A DNA stretch of 64,000 nt, taken from assembly GCA_035944555.1 (NCBI GenBank), contig DASZAY010000026.1:349693-413692 (forward strand), in the 5' to 3' direction. This DNA comes from CADCWK01 sp035944555 (GTDB lineage: Bacteria; Chloroflexota; Chloroflexia; Thermomicrobiales; UBA6265). Shown here one piece after another: positions 36,060 to 45,481 of this stretch; the stretch's first letter is position 1, and each line of letters starts with the position of its first letter. The translations under genes and the position numbers were made by a program. The notes beneath the pieces are model-generated. The model had not been told where the DNA came from and ran no database searches. It saw only the letters and a list, made by a program, of their open reading frames with translations.

Positions 36060-36845
36060 GTGGCGACAGGATCACTAACAGGACGGGTGGCGTTCGTGAC
36101 CGGCGCGGCCCACGGCATCGGGCGGGCGACGGCGATCCGGTTGGCGCGGGAAGGGGCGTCCGTCGCCGTGGCAGACCGTGACACGGACGCCGCCAACTCG
36201 ACCATGCAGACCATCGCTGACGCCGGTGGGTCGGCCCTGAGCATCGCCTGCGACGTGACCGACACCAGTTCGGTCGATGCGGCGATCGCCGAGGCAACCG
36301 ACCGGCTGGGCGGGATCGATATCCTCGCCAACGTCGCCGGCGCGGATATCGATGAGCCGGTCTTCCATGAGCAACCGGACGACATCTGGCTGCAGATGGT
36401 GCAGGTCAACCTGATGAACGTCGTCCGCTGCACCCGGGCCGCGCTGCCACACCTGCTGCGCTCGACCAATGGGCCGAGCGTGACCAATGTCTCGTCGGTC
36501 AACGGGATGATGGCGATCGGGAGCGTTCCGTACTCGGCGGCCAAGGCGGCGATCCAGAACCTGACGATGAACCTCGCCGCGCAGTACGGCCCGCAGGGCG
36601 TGCGCGTCAACGCCGTCGCGCCGGGGACCGTCCGGACCCGCGTCTGGGACAGCCAGCCCGGGCAACTGGAGCGGATGCGGCTGCTCTATCCCCTGGGCAG
36701 GGTCGGGGAGCCGGAGGACATCGCCGCGGCGATCGCCTTCCTGTCGTCCGATGACGCCGCCTGGATCACCGGCGTGCTGCTCCCCGTCGACGGCGGACTC
36801 ACCGGGAGCCGTCCGGTCGTCGTCGTGCCGCCAGAGACGGAGTAG
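36060..36845 (+). CDS. SDR-family NAD(P)-dependent oxidoreductase
   Basis: 261 residues from GTG 36060, with AGGAG five bases upstream (an earlier in-frame GTG at 36042 overlaps that site). A classical short-chain dehydrogenase: cofactor motif TGAAHGIG near residue 14, NVAGA, catalytic Ser in TNVSSVNGMM, and YSAAKAAIQ with the Tyr-x3-Lys pair. The C-terminus ITGVLLPVDGGLTG is typical of the FabG-like branch. Substrate is unknown. It is convergent with the thioredoxin-NHL gene with only 15 bp between the stops. Confidence 0.9.
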   Translation: MATGSLTGRVAFVTGAAHGIGRATAIRLAREGASVAVADRDTDAANSTMQTIADAGGSALSIACDVTDTSSVDAAIAEATDRLGGIDILANVAGADIDEPVFHEQPDDIWLQMVQVNLMNVVRCTRAALPHLLRSTNGPSVTNVSSVNGMMAIGSVPYSAAKAAIQNLTMNLAAQYGPQGVRVNAVAPGTVRTRVWDSQPGQLERMRLLYPLGRVGEPEDIAAAIAFLSSDDAAWITGVLLPVDGGLTGSRPVVVVPPETE

Positions 36846-36860
36846 CGGCCCGGCGCCAGG

Positions 36861-38369
36861 TCAGGGCAGGCGGACGTCGACCGTCACGACCGTCCCGGCA
36901 TCGAGGTCCAGGAGCCGCAGGGCGTGATTGTTGGTGTCCGCGACCCAGATCCGGCGACCGTCAACGGCCAGCCCGGACGGTTCCCAGAACGCTGCCGTCG
37001 CGAGGTCGCCGTCCTGTCGTCCCGCCTCGCCGCTGCCGGCGATCGTGGTCACGGTGCGGGTGGCAGGGTCCAGCCGCTTGATGCGGTGATTGTAGGAGTC
37101 GGCGAGATAGAGGACCGGCTGGCCGTCCTCCTCCGCCCCCGCGAGCCCGAGCGGGTGCTGGAGCCGGGCCGCGTCGCCGGTGCCGTCACGGTCGCCGAAG
37201 TCGAACAGGCCGCGGCCGACGACACGCCGGACCCGGCCGCCGGGGGTCAGGTCGAGGCGGCGGACACTGCTCGACTCGCTGTCCAGCGCCCACGCCGTGT
37301 CTCCGGCGACGACGATACCCGAGGGCTGGGCGAACGTCGCCTCCCGCAGCGGACCGTCATGGATTGACTCCGCCCCTGTGCCAGCCGCGATATCGACCAG
37401 CCCCGTCGCCGGATCGAACGACCAAATCTGGTGCGTCCCGGCCATCGCCATCAGCAGCCGCTCACCGTGCCAGGCGAGATCCCACGGCGACGCGAGGGCC
37501 GTCTCCGTTCCGGGCGCCGGCCCATCGAGCTGGTAGGAGCCGCGTTCTCCTGTCCCGGCAACGGTCGTGACGGTGTCCGAATCGAGAGCCACCCGCCGTA
37601 GCCGGTGATTGGCCCGGTCGGCGACGAACAGCGTCCGGCCATCGGCCGTGATCGCCGTGCCCTCGGGCCGGGAGAAGGCCGCGGGGTCGAGCGGACCGTC
37701 GGCGAACCCGTCCGACCCGGAACCGATCACCGTCGTCACGTGGCCATCGCGCCCCATGACCAGGATGCGGTGATGACCGGTGTCCGAGACGATCAGCCGG
37801 TCGTGCGGAGCATCGACGATCACCTTGCCGGGGAACCGGAGTGCGCCGCCGGACTCGCGGTCCGGGGCAGGCTGCTCCGGCTGACGGACGATGAACGATC
37901 CATCTTCCTTATATGAAGCGAGCGCCTCCACGACGATCATCCGGAGCGCGTCGTAGCTGATCTCGCCGGGCAACGATCCCCAGACCCGGCCGGCGGGATC
38001 GATGAACATCAGCGTCGGCCAGGCCCGGACGGCGTACTGGTCCCAGAGGGTCCGCTCGGGATCGTTGATGACCGGGTGGCTGATGCCGTAGCGAGCGATG
38101 GCCCGGGCGACGTTGGCCGGGTCCTGCTCGGCGGTGAACTTGGCTGACTCCACGCCGATGACCGTCAGTTGACCAGCGAACTCCGCCTCCAGCCGGTGGA
38201 GCGCCGGCAGCATGTGCATGCAGTTGATGCAGCAGTAGGTGAAGAAGTCGAGGATGACCAGTTGGCCCCGGAGATCGGCGAGGGTGCGCGGCGCACCCTG
38301 CACCCACTCGTAGCCCCGGAAGTCAGGCGCGCGTACGGAGCCGCGGTAGGACATGGTGGACATCGTCAT
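36861..38369 (-). CDS. Thioredoxin-like protein with NHL-repeat beta-propeller (NHLRC2-like)
   Basis: 502 residues from ATG 38369 (MTMSTMSYRGSVRAPDF), with GGAG seven bases upstream. The N-terminal ~165 residues are a TlpA/AhpC-like thioredoxin fold with the redox motif YCCINCMHMLP and the cis-Pro segment RAWPTLMFIDP. The rest is a six-bladed NHL propeller (repeated DTGHHRILV, DRANHRLRRV, DSYNHRIKRL and DTNNHALRLL). The same architecture occurs in NHLRC2 proteins, whose biochemical role is poorly defined. There is no signal peptide, so it is probably cytoplasmic. Confidence 0.9.
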   Translation of the reverse strand: MTMSTMSYRGSVRAPDFRGYEWVQGAPRTLADLRGQLVILDFFTYCCINCMHMLPALHRLEAEFAGQLTVIGVESAKFTAEQDPANVARAIARYGISHPVINDPERTLWDQYAVRAWPTLMFIDPAGRVWGSLPGEISYDALRMIVVEALASYKEDGSFIVRQPEQPAPDRESGGALRFPGKVIVDAPHDRLIVSDTGHHRILVMGRDGHVTTVIGSGSDGFADGPLDPAAFSRPEGTAITADGRTLFVADRANHRLRRVALDSDTVTTVAGTGERGSYQLDGPAPGTETALASPWDLAWHGERLLMAMAGTHQIWSFDPATGLVDIAAGTGAESIHDGPLREATFAQPSGIVVAGDTAWALDSESSSVRRLDLTPGGRVRRVVGRGLFDFGDRDGTGDAARLQHPLGLAGAEEDGQPVLYLADSYNHRIKRLDPATRTVTTIAGSGEAGRQDGDLATAAFWEPSGLAVDGRRIWVADTNNHALRLLDLDAGTVVTVDVRLP

Positions 38370-38454
38370 GGACCAGCTCCGGCGAGAATGACAACAGGGA
38401 CGAACCTGATGGTCCGTCCCCGCAGGGTACACGCCAGTTCCCGGACGAATGTGC

Positions 38455-39480
38455 CTACTCGTCGGCGGGAGTGTCGTCGGCCTTCGGCGGAGCAGGGGAA
38501 GCATCGCCGGCCGGCCCGCTGAGGATGGCGTCGATCGCCTCTCGCGACCGCCGGATCTCCGCCTGGAGCCGCTCGACGCGGTTGCCCTCGGAAAGGTCGC
38601 CGCGCTTCGCCGCTCGCATCACCGTCTGGCCCAGCTCCCAGAGCTCGCCGACGATCGGCCGGACGTCACCCAGCGACTCGAAGACGGGCCGGGCGCCGAT
38701 CCGGTCGCGGATCGCCCGCAGCGTGTCGGCGTGCTTCGCCACCTCGGCCTGGCCCGCCTCGGTGGTCCGGTAGACCTTCTTGCCTTCCTGCTGATCGGAG
38801 ACGATGAATCCCTGATCCTCGAGCAGGCTGAGCGTCGGGTAGACGGTGCCGGGGGAGGGGCTGTAGAGCCCTTCGAACTGCTCCTCCAGTGCCCGGATGA
38901 TGTCGTAGCCGTGGCGTGGCTGCTCGTTGACGAGATCGAGGATCACGTAGCGAAGCTCGCCACGGGCGAAGAACCGGTCCGGTCGTCCGCGGCCCGGTCC
39001 GAACCCCGGGCCACCAGGGCCGAAGCCGGGACCCCCCGGCCCAAAGCCACGGCCACCCCATGGTCCACCGGGACCGCCCGGCCCCCGGCCGCGCCCGCGT
39101 CCCCGACCGGGACCGGCCCAGCCGCCGCGCTCGCTATCGTCGTCGGGTCCGTGTCCGTGTCCCGGTCCATGCCCCATCGTGCCGAATCGGCCGGGACCGA
39201 ACCGACCAGGACCGAACCGGCCCCGAGGCCCCCCGCCCTCATGATGTCCGCCGAATCGGCCTGGCTCGCCGAACGCCTTGCCCCGGGCGGCGTGACGCCC
39301 CCGGTGCTCGTCCGTCCGCTGTGGACCATCCTCACGGCGGTGATGCCGATGGCCGAAGCGTCGGGCGTGATGATGGAAGTGATCGTGACGGACGTGCCCG
39401 GTATAGACCGCCTCGTCCGGTGTGGTGTCTTCGACCGAAGCCTCAGCGCGCTCCCGGTCATCGTGGTTAATGGTGTCCAA
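38455..39480 (-). CDS. PadR-family transcriptional regulator with His/Gly-rich N-terminus
   Basis: 341 residues from an unusual TTG start at 39480 (MDTINHDDRERA), chosen because GAGAGGA lies six bases upstream; the frame is open to 39561 across the promoter. Residues ~29-47 are His-rich (HVRHDHFHHHARRFGHRHH), ~70-165 are Gly/Pro/Arg-rich repeats (GRFGPGRFGPG, GPGGPGFGPG). The PadR winged helix starts near 174 (LRYVILDLVNEQPRHGYDII ... SPSPGTVYPTLSLLEDQGFI) and a helical dimerisation region follows. The His-rich part could bind metal. Two related dyads around its promoter suggest autoregulation. Confidence 0.88.
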   Translation of the reverse strand: MDTINHDDRERAEASVEDTTPDEAVYTGHVRHDHFHHHARRFGHRHHRREDGPQRTDEHRGRHAARGKAFGEPGRFGGHHEGGGPRGRFGPGRFGPGRFGTMGHGPGHGHGPDDDSERGGWAGPGRGRGRGRGPGGPGGPWGGRGFGPGGPGFGPGGPGFGPGRGRPDRFFARGELRYVILDLVNEQPRHGYDIIRALEEQFEGLYSPSPGTVYPTLSLLEDQGFIVSDQQEGKKVYRTTEAGQAEVAKHADTLRAIRDRIGARPVFESLGDVRPIVGELWELGQTVMRAAKRGDLSEGNRVERLQAEIRRSREAIDAILSGPAGDASPAPPKADDTPADE

Positions 39481-39508
39481 TGTCAGTCCTCTCGTCTTGA
39501 TTGATGTA

Positions 39509-39577
39509 TCACGATATATCGCGAACGCCCCCAGCATAGGAGCCGACCGGATCGGAGTCAATACGATATATCGGTAT
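39509..39577 (-). promoter_or_regulatory. padR promoter with two operator dyads
   Basis: On the minus strand, -35 TTGACT (39556-39561), 17-bp spacer, -10 TATGCT (39533-39538). Dyads sharing the core CGATATATCG lie at 39509-39524 (TCACGATATATCGCGA, in the leader) and 39561-39577 (ATACGATATATCGGTAT, touching the -35). Confidence 0.7.
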
Positions 39578-40043
39578 CTACCCGGATGGGCAGGGTGTCC
39601 CGTTGTCGTCGATAGCCCAGTGCCTCTACACGCCCGTGTTGGAAGATCGTCCCCTGAGGGGAGCGCCTGTTAAGGACAGGTGTTCTGGCTTCAGGGCTCC
39701 ATTGTGTGAGCACGCGATGCTCTCCTCAGCCGCGCCACGACCAGATCTTCGGGTGTCCACGACCAAGAGTTGCGACGCCTGTCCCATCGGTTCGGACTCA
39801 TCGCTCGTGATCCGGTTCATCGGGCGCTCCGACCCGGAGCCGGTTTGATCACGCCCGGCACGGTAGAATCAACCCGCGCGACTTGCCGGGCAGTCATTGC
39901 CTGTCCCGATTCATGGTCCGTCGCGTCTCCATCGCACCCCGGACCGCGTCCATCACACGATCGGTCCCTTCCCTGACCCGGTCCCCGAATCCGTATCCCG
40001 GCCCGATCGCTCCGCAGCGGTCCTGTCCCGGCTGAGAGGTCTC
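39578..40043. other. Intergenic region between padR and ctaB
   Basis: About 465 bp. A TAGAAT at 39864-39869 may be the ctaB -10, without a good -35. The segment 39655-39700 can fold (GCCTG/CAGGT inside GGAGC/GCTCC) but is not a tRNA. No gene is supported. Confidence 0.4.
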
Positions 40044-41009
40044 ATGGCGCGGCTGGCGGAAACCGACCTGTCCACACACGGCCCACAGCCGTCACCCGGT
40101 CTCCGGGCCGACGTGGCCACTGCGCTGCCCGGCCCGTTCAGCGCCGCCCGGCAGACGATCTCGGCCTACGTGGCGCTGACAAAGCCGGGCATCCAGACGC
40201 TCCTGCTCGTCACCACCCTGGGCGCGATGCTGATCGCCGAGCGTGCCGTCCCCGGCATCGGCCTGATCCTCTGGACGCTGCTCGGCGGTGCCCTGGCGGC
40301 GTCCGGCGCCAACGCCCTGAACTGCTACATCGACCGAGACATCGACGCGATCATGCCCCGCACCCGCCACCGCGGGACAGCGTCGGGCACGATCTCGCCG
40401 CGGGCCGCGCTCATCTTCGGTTTGGCACTGACGGTGTCATCCGTCGCCGTCCTCGCCATCGCGGTCAACATCCCGGCCGCACTGCTCGCACTGGCGGGCA
40501 ACGTCTATTACGTCCTGATCTACACCGCGCTGCTCAAGCGCCGCACGCCCCAGAACATCGTCATCGGTGGCGCGGCCGGCGCGTTTCCGCCGGTCGTCGG
40601 CTGGGCGGCCGTCACGGGCGACACCTCGTGGATCGCCTGGGCTCTGTTCGCGGTGGTCTTCTTCTGGACGCCTCCCCACTTCTGGTCCTTGGCGCTGCTA
40701 AAGGTCGGCGAGTACGGCCGGGCCCAGGTCCCGATGCTCCCGGTCGTGGCCGGCGAGGCCGCGACCCGGCTCCAGATCCTCATCTACACCGTTCTGCTGA
40801 CGCTGCTGGAATTGGGCATGGTCTGGCTGGGCTTCAGCTGGATCTACCTCGTCGGCGTCCTCGTGATCAATGCCGTCTTCCTCGGCCAGGCCATCGCGCT
40901 GTTCGTCGACCCGACCAAGCGCCGCGCCCGCCAGATGTTCTTCACCTCGCTCTGGTACCTCTTCGTCTACTTCGCCTTTGCCGCCGCCGACCGGATGCTG
41001 CTCTCGTAG
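40044..41009 (+). CDS. ctaB: Heme O synthase (protoheme IX farnesyltransferase)
   Basis: 321 residues from ATG 40044, with GAGAGG five bases upstream; the frame opens earlier without support. A UbiA-family prenyltransferase that adds farnesyl to heme B for cytochrome oxidase. About nine membrane helices. The first Asp-rich motif is NCYIDRDIDAIMPRTRHR and the second segment YTALLKRRTPQNIVIGGAAGAFPP is diagnostic of CtaB/CyoE, followed by FFWTPPHFWSLALL. No oxidase subunit genes are in the window. A strong terminator follows. Confidence 0.96.
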   Translation: MARLAETDLSTHGPQPSPGLRADVATALPGPFSAARQTISAYVALTKPGIQTLLLVTTLGAMLIAERAVPGIGLILWTLLGGALAASGANALNCYIDRDIDAIMPRTRHRGTASGTISPRAALIFGLALTVSSVAVLAIAVNIPAALLALAGNVYYVLIYTALLKRRTPQNIVIGGAAGAFPPVVGWAAVTGDTSWIAWALFAVVFFWTPPHFWSLALLKVGEYGRAQVPMLPVVAGEAATRLQILIYTVLLTLLELGMVWLGFSWIYLVGVLVINAVFLGQAIALFVDPTKRRARQMFFTSLWYLFVYFAFAAADRMLLS

Positions 41010-41037
41010 CCATTCCCCGGAGCGCGACAGAGATGAG

Positions 41038-41066
41038 ACGGCCGGTGGGCGATGCCCACCGGCCGT
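41038..41066 (+). terminator. Terminator after ctaB
   Basis: Perfect 13-bp stem ACGGCCGGTGGGC / GCCCACCGGCCGT with loop GAT. Confidence 0.8.
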
Positions 41067-41196
41067 TGCTGTTGTGGTGTGCGCAACCGACCGGTCACGT
41101 GATCGGCACGGTCCCTGCGTCCCGCGGCTCCGACGTTACCCCGCCACGACTGGGTCCTGCGCTCCGTACCGCACGCCCGCCAGCACGAGGCTACGC

Positions 41197-42642
41197 ATGC
41201 CCGGGATCCGCAATCTGCTCACCCATGCCGACCCACGCGTCGAGATCCTCCGGGACGCCGACATCGACCCGGATGGCCAGTGTGTCCTGCTCTGGGTCCA
41301 GCGGGCCCAGCGCGCGACGGCCAACCATGCCGCCAACCTCGCGGTCGAGCTGGCCGATGAGCTCGGGTTGCCGGTCATCGCCGGATTCTGCCTGTCGCCG
41401 GGCTTCCCCTCGGCCACGCTCCGGGCCTACACCTTCATGGCCGAGGGCCTCGCCGAGCTGCCTGAGGCGTTCGCCAGGCGCCACATCGGCTGGGACCTCG
41501 TGGTCGGCCAGCCGCCTGAGGTGATCCCGGCGATGGCCAGGCGGCTACGCGCGGCGCTGATCGTCACCGATCTCAACCCACTCCGGGTCGGCCGGGACTG
41601 GCGCCGCGACGTCGCCGAAGGGATCGACATCCCGCTGGTCCAGGTCGACAGCGACACGGTCGTCCCGTCGTCCCTGTTCCCGCGGGCCGAGTTCGCCCCG
41701 CGGACCATCCGGCCCAGAATCCTGAAGCGGCTGGACGAGTTCCTCCACCCGATCCCGGACCCGTCGCCGCACCGGCACTCCACCCACCGCAGTGGACCGG
41801 ACCCACTGGACGAGATCGGGAAGGATTCCTTTGATCTCGACCGCGAGATTCCGCCCTCCACGATTCTCCGGGGCGGAGCGCAGGAAGCGCACCGGCGACT
41901 CGGGTCCTTCGTTCGCGACACCCTGCCGCTGTACGACGTCCTGCGTGACCGGTCCGACCTGGACCAGACGTCGCACCTGTCGCCCTACCTGCACTTCGGA
42001 CAGATCGGGCCGATCGAGGTCGTCATGGCGGCCCGGGACGCCGTTGCCGGGGAGCACTACCAGTCGTTCATCGACGAGGTCGTCGTCCAGCGGGAACTCA
42101 GCATCAACTACGTCCTCCACGTCGAGGACTACGACCAGTACAAGGGATTGCCGGACTGGGGCCGGGAAACGCTGGAAGCCCACGCCGGCGACGAGCGGCC
42201 CGTGATCTACACGCCGGAACAGCTCGCCCGTGGGGAGACGCATGACCCGCTCTGGAACGCGGCCCAGCGCCAGCTGGTAGTCGAGGGGTTCATGAACAAC
42301 CGGATGCGACTGTACTGGGGCAAGCAGATCCCGCTCTGGCGTCCCACACCCAAGGCCGCCTACGACACGCTGGCCTGGCTGAACGACCGCTTCTTCGTCT
42401 GCGGCCGCGACGCCAACAGCTACGCCAACATCTCGTGGGTGATCGGTGGCCGCCACGACCGCCCCTTCCCGGCGGACCGCCCCGTCACGGGGACGGTCCG
42501 GCCGATGACGGACGCGGCGATCAAGCGCTCGTTCCGGCCGCAGGACTACATCGCGATGGTCGAAGACCGCTACGGTGTGCCGGGACCGCGGCCCGAGGCG
42601 AACGAAGGGCCGACAACGAAGCAGGCCCGGCTGGACATCTGA
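41197..42642 (+). CDS. phr: Class II CPD photolyase
   Basis: 481 residues from ATG 41197 (MPGIRNLLTHADPRVEIL), with GAGG six bases upstream. A light-driven, FAD-dependent enzyme that splits cyclobutane pyrimidine dimers. Class II is indicated by QCVLLWVQRAQRATANHA near residue 28, HLSPYLHFGQI near 262, WGRETLEAHAGDERPVIYT near 320, MNNRMRLYWGKQI near 365 and the ending FRPQDYIAMVEDRYG. The N-terminal Rossmann-like domain for an antenna cofactor is present. It lies 190 bp after ctaB behind a terminator. Confidence 0.94.
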   Translation: MPGIRNLLTHADPRVEILRDADIDPDGQCVLLWVQRAQRATANHAANLAVELADELGLPVIAGFCLSPGFPSATLRAYTFMAEGLAELPEAFARRHIGWDLVVGQPPEVIPAMARRLRAALIVTDLNPLRVGRDWRRDVAEGIDIPLVQVDSDTVVPSSLFPRAEFAPRTIRPRILKRLDEFLHPIPDPSPHRHSTHRSGPDPLDEIGKDSFDLDREIPPSTILRGGAQEAHRRLGSFVRDTLPLYDVLRDRSDLDQTSHLSPYLHFGQIGPIEVVMAARDAVAGEHYQSFIDEVVVQRELSINYVLHVEDYDQYKGLPDWGRETLEAHAGDERPVIYTPEQLARGETHDPLWNAAQRQLVVEGFMNNRMRLYWGKQIPLWRPTPKAAYDTLAWLNDRFFVCGRDANSYANISWVIGGRHDRPFPADRPVTGTVRPMTDAAIKRSFRPQDYIAMVEDRYGVPGPRPEANEGPTTKQARLDI

Positions 42643-42704
42643 TCACAGCGTGTTGAATCGAGCTTCCGGCGCCGGACCGAAGACTCCGAAGGTGCCTGAC
42701 GGGT

Positions 42705-43658
42705 TCACGCCTCCGGGAAATAGACGCCGGACAGCTCTTCTGAGTGCGCCCACAGACGGCGAGCAACGGAGACGTCGCGGGCGGCGCGGGAGATGGAGGC
42801 TGGCGCCGGAGGGCCGGTCAGTTCCAGGAAGCCGGACGGACCATAGAACCCGCCACCGATGATGTCCTGAGAGGTCGCCGCGTGGAGAATCGGCCGGGCA
42901 CCCTGCTCGGGAGACTGTGACGCGAACGGCAGGCGCAGTAGCACATCGGCCACGGCAGACGTGATGCGCTCGCCCGGGCCTGGGGACGCGTCGGCCCCGG
43001 CCGCCTCAGGACCGCTGGCACTCAGGCCGGTCGGCGAGATGCCGGGATGGGCGGCGACGGCCGTGATGCCCCAGCCCGCCGCACGACTGCGCCGGTCGAG
43101 CTCGATGGCGAGCATCAGGTCGGCCAGCTTCGAGGTCCCGTACGCGCTCCATGCACCGTACCGGCGCTCGCCCTGGAGATTGTCGAAGTCGATCCGGCCC
43201 ATGCGCGCCGCGAGGCTCGAGAGTGTGACGACCCGCGCGCCGCTGGACGCCCGCAGCAGGGGCAGCAGCTGACCGATCAGCGCGAAGTGCCCCAGGTAGT
43301 TGGTCGCGAACTGGATCTCGAACCCGTCCGCCGACAGGACCCGGCGCGGCACGGCCATGATGCCGGCGTTGGCGACGAGCAGGTCGATGGGTTGCCCATC
43401 GGTTAGCCGCTCCCCGGCGAATCGCCTGACCGCGGCGAGCGATGCGACGTCCAGTTCGGCGACGCGCAGGGACGCGTCCGGCGACTCGGCGAGGATCTGT
43501 CGCCGGGCGTCCTCGCCTCGTTCGATGCTGCGAACAGCCAGCGTGACATCTGCCCCGGCCGCGGCCAGCCGCCGTGCCACCTGGAACCCGAGTCCGCTGT
43601 TCGCCCCGGTCACGATGGCCGTCCGTACGGCCAATGGCGGAATCCCATCCGTCGTCAT
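42705..43658 (-). CDS. SDR-family oxidoreductase (retinol-dehydrogenase-like)
   Basis: 317 residues, ATG start behind GGAGGG. Cofactor motif TGANSGLG near residue 18, LVANAGIMAVP, catalytic Ser in VTLSSLAARMG and Tyr-x3-Lys in AYGTSKLADLML. The long C-terminal part and the LPLLRAS segment fit the WWOX/retinol dehydrogenase-like branch of SDRs. The natural substrate is unknown. It is convergent with the photolyase gene. Confidence 0.9.
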   Translation of the reverse strand: MTTDGIPPLAVRTAIVTGANSGLGFQVARRLAAAGADVTLAVRSIERGEDARRQILAESPDASLRVAELDVASLAAVRRFAGERLTDGQPIDLLVANAGIMAVPRRVLSADGFEIQFATNYLGHFALIGQLLPLLRASSGARVVTLSSLAARMGRIDFDNLQGERRYGAWSAYGTSKLADLMLAIELDRRSRAAGWGITAVAAHPGISPTGLSASGPEAAGADASPGPGERITSAVADVLLRLPFASQSPEQGARPILHAATSQDIIGGGFYGPSGFLELTGPPAPASISRAARDVSVARRLWAHSEELSGVYFPEA

Positions 43659-44023
43659 CTCACCCTCCTTCTATGTACCACGCGGCCCGACCCCGGTCGG
43701 CTGATATCGCGGGATCACCTTGATGGGACACAGGCAGGTTCATAGCCGCGGCCTCCCCGCTGCAGCCGGTCAATGTTCCCGGTAAACGAGGCCATCAGCG
43801 GCTGTCCAAGCCGCCCAGCAAAGGATTGGTGCGATGGCCCAATCACTCTTCGTGCACAACGCACAAAAGTCTGCCGGTCTAGCGCCGGTCGTCCTCGGGC
43901 ATTCGGCTACACTGCCCACGCCCGTTCAGACCGTGCGCGTCGCTCCGGCCCGTCTTCCTCGTGGGATCGCCACGGGAAACACGGGGACGGACCGGGACGT
44001 GCTTGCCAACCAAGGAGAGCTCC
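43659..44023 (+). other. Upstream region of glnA
   Basis: 365 bp between divergent genes. A TACACT at 43908-43913 could be the glnA -10, but the -35 is weak. No NtrC-, GlnR- or TnrA-like site is recognised. Confidence 0.3.
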
Positions 44024-45370
44024 GTGAGCGAAGTGTCCCCGTCCGGCGAGGAGATCCTGAAGCAGATCGCCGAGCAGAACGTCGAGTTCGTCAACCTGCA
44101 GTTCACCGACGTGATGGGCATCGTCAAGAGCGTGACGGTCCCGGCCAAGATCATGGACCACGTGATCGACGGTGGGCAGTGGATCGACGGCTCCTCGATC
44201 GCCGGATTCGCGCGGATCGCCGAGTCTGACATGTTCCTGCAGCCGGACCTGTCCACCTACAAGGTCCAGAGCTACGAGAACGACGGGTTCGTCACCGCCC
44301 GCCTGATCTGCGACGTGTTCCGCCCCAACGGCGAGCCGTTCCCCGGCGACCCGCGCCACGTCCTCCGCCGCCAGCTGGAGCGGGCCGAGGCGATGGGCTA
44401 CCGCTACAACGTCGGCCCGGAGCTGGAGTTCTTCCTGTTCCACAAGGATGGCGAGGAGATCGCTGCCCTGCCGTCGGACAGCGCCGGCTACTTCGACGTC
44501 GCGACCGACCTCGGCATGGTGATCCGCAAGCACATGGTGCGGGCGCTGGACGAGATGGGTATCGAGGTCGAGGCCAGCCACCACGAGGTCGCGATCGGCC
44601 AGCACGAGATCGACTTCGAGTACGGCCCGGCGATCCCGACCGCCGACCGCGCGACGACCTTCAAGTACGTCCTGAAGTCGGTCGCGCAGCAGCACGGTCT
44701 GCACGCCACCTTCATGCCGAAGCCGCTCGAGGGCGTCAACGGCTCGGGCATGCATGTCCACCAGAGCTTCTCGTCGCTCGAGACGGGCAAGAACGCCTTC
44801 GTGGACGCCGACCACCCGTATGGCCTGTCCAAGATCGCGATGCACTTCATCGCCGGCCAGCTCAAGCACGCCCGCGCCCTCTCGCCGGTGATCGCGCCGC
44901 TGGTCAACTCCTACCGTCGGCTGGTACCGGGCTTCGAGGCGCCGGTCTACGTCGCCTGGGCGCGGACCAACCGTTCGGCCCTGATCCGCGTGCCGGCCAT
45001 CCGCCAGGGCAACCTCGCCGCCACCCGCGTGGAGCTGCGCTGCCCGGACCCGAGCTGCAACCCGTACCTCGCCTTCGCCGCCATGCTCGCGGCCGGCCTG
45101 GACGGCATCGAGAACGAGCTGCCCCTCGAGGAGCCGGTGGAGGAGAACCTCTACCACTTCACCGAGGAGGACCTCGAGCGCCGAAACATCCCGACCCTGC
45201 CGAGCACGCTGGGCGAGGCCGTCGCGGAGCTGGAGAAGTCCGAGATCGTCCGTGGCGCCCTGGGCGAGCACGTTGCTGACCGGCTGATCGAGGCCCAGAA
45301 GGCCGAGTGGAACGCTTTCCGCCTGCACGTCTCGCAGTGGGAGCGCGACCGGTACCTCGCGATCTACTAG
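44024..45370 (+). CDS. glnA: Glutamine synthetase type I
   Basis: 448 residues from GTG 44024 (VSEVSPSGEEILKQI), with AAGGAG six bases upstream. Makes glutamine from glutamate, ammonia and ATP. Motifs in order: DGSSIAGFARIAESD near 57, the NVGPELEFFLF metal site near 125, NGSGMHVHQSFSS near 238, PGFEAPVYVAWARTNRSALIR near 300 and ATRVELRCPDPSCNPYL near 337. The short length, without the extra ~25-residue segment, fits the GSI-alpha subtype, normally controlled by feedback and GlnR rather than by adenylylation. A terminator follows. Confidence 0.96.
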   Translation: MSEVSPSGEEILKQIAEQNVEFVNLQFTDVMGIVKSVTVPAKIMDHVIDGGQWIDGSSIAGFARIAESDMFLQPDLSTYKVQSYENDGFVTARLICDVFRPNGEPFPGDPRHVLRRQLERAEAMGYRYNVGPELEFFLFHKDGEEIAALPSDSAGYFDVATDLGMVIRKHMVRALDEMGIEVEASHHEVAIGQHEIDFEYGPAIPTADRATTFKYVLKSVAQQHGLHATFMPKPLEGVNGSGMHVHQSFSSLETGKNAFVDADHPYGLSKIAMHFIAGQLKHARALSPVIAPLVNSYRRLVPGFEAPVYVAWARTNRSALIRVPAIRQGNLAATRVELRCPDPSCNPYLAFAAMLAAGLDGIENELPLEEPVEENLYHFTEEDLERRNIPTLPSTLGEAVAELEKSEIVRGALGEHVADRLIEAQKAEWNAFRLHVSQWERDRYLAIY

Positions 45371-45411
45371 ATCGACACCGGCTCCGGCCCATCAACACTG
45401 ACGACAGCAAG

Positions 45412-45446
45412 CGACCGGCGGCGGGAATTGTTCCCGCCGCCGGTCG
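45412..45446 (+). terminator. Terminator after glnA
   Basis: A perfect 16-bp stem (arms 45412-45427 and 45431-45446) with loop TTG, followed by TTCATTCT. Confidence 0.8.
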
Positions 45447-45481
45447 TTCATTCTGCGGACTGGCACGGCCACTGCACCGCG

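Noticed and set aside
39655..39700. tRNA-like anticodon stem with loop TTAAGGA
   Set aside because: The GCCTG/CAGGT stem is there, but no acceptor, D or T arm (GTTCGANTC) can be found around it.
43907..45328. Minus-strand open frame of 473 codons
   Set aside because: Antisense to glnA.
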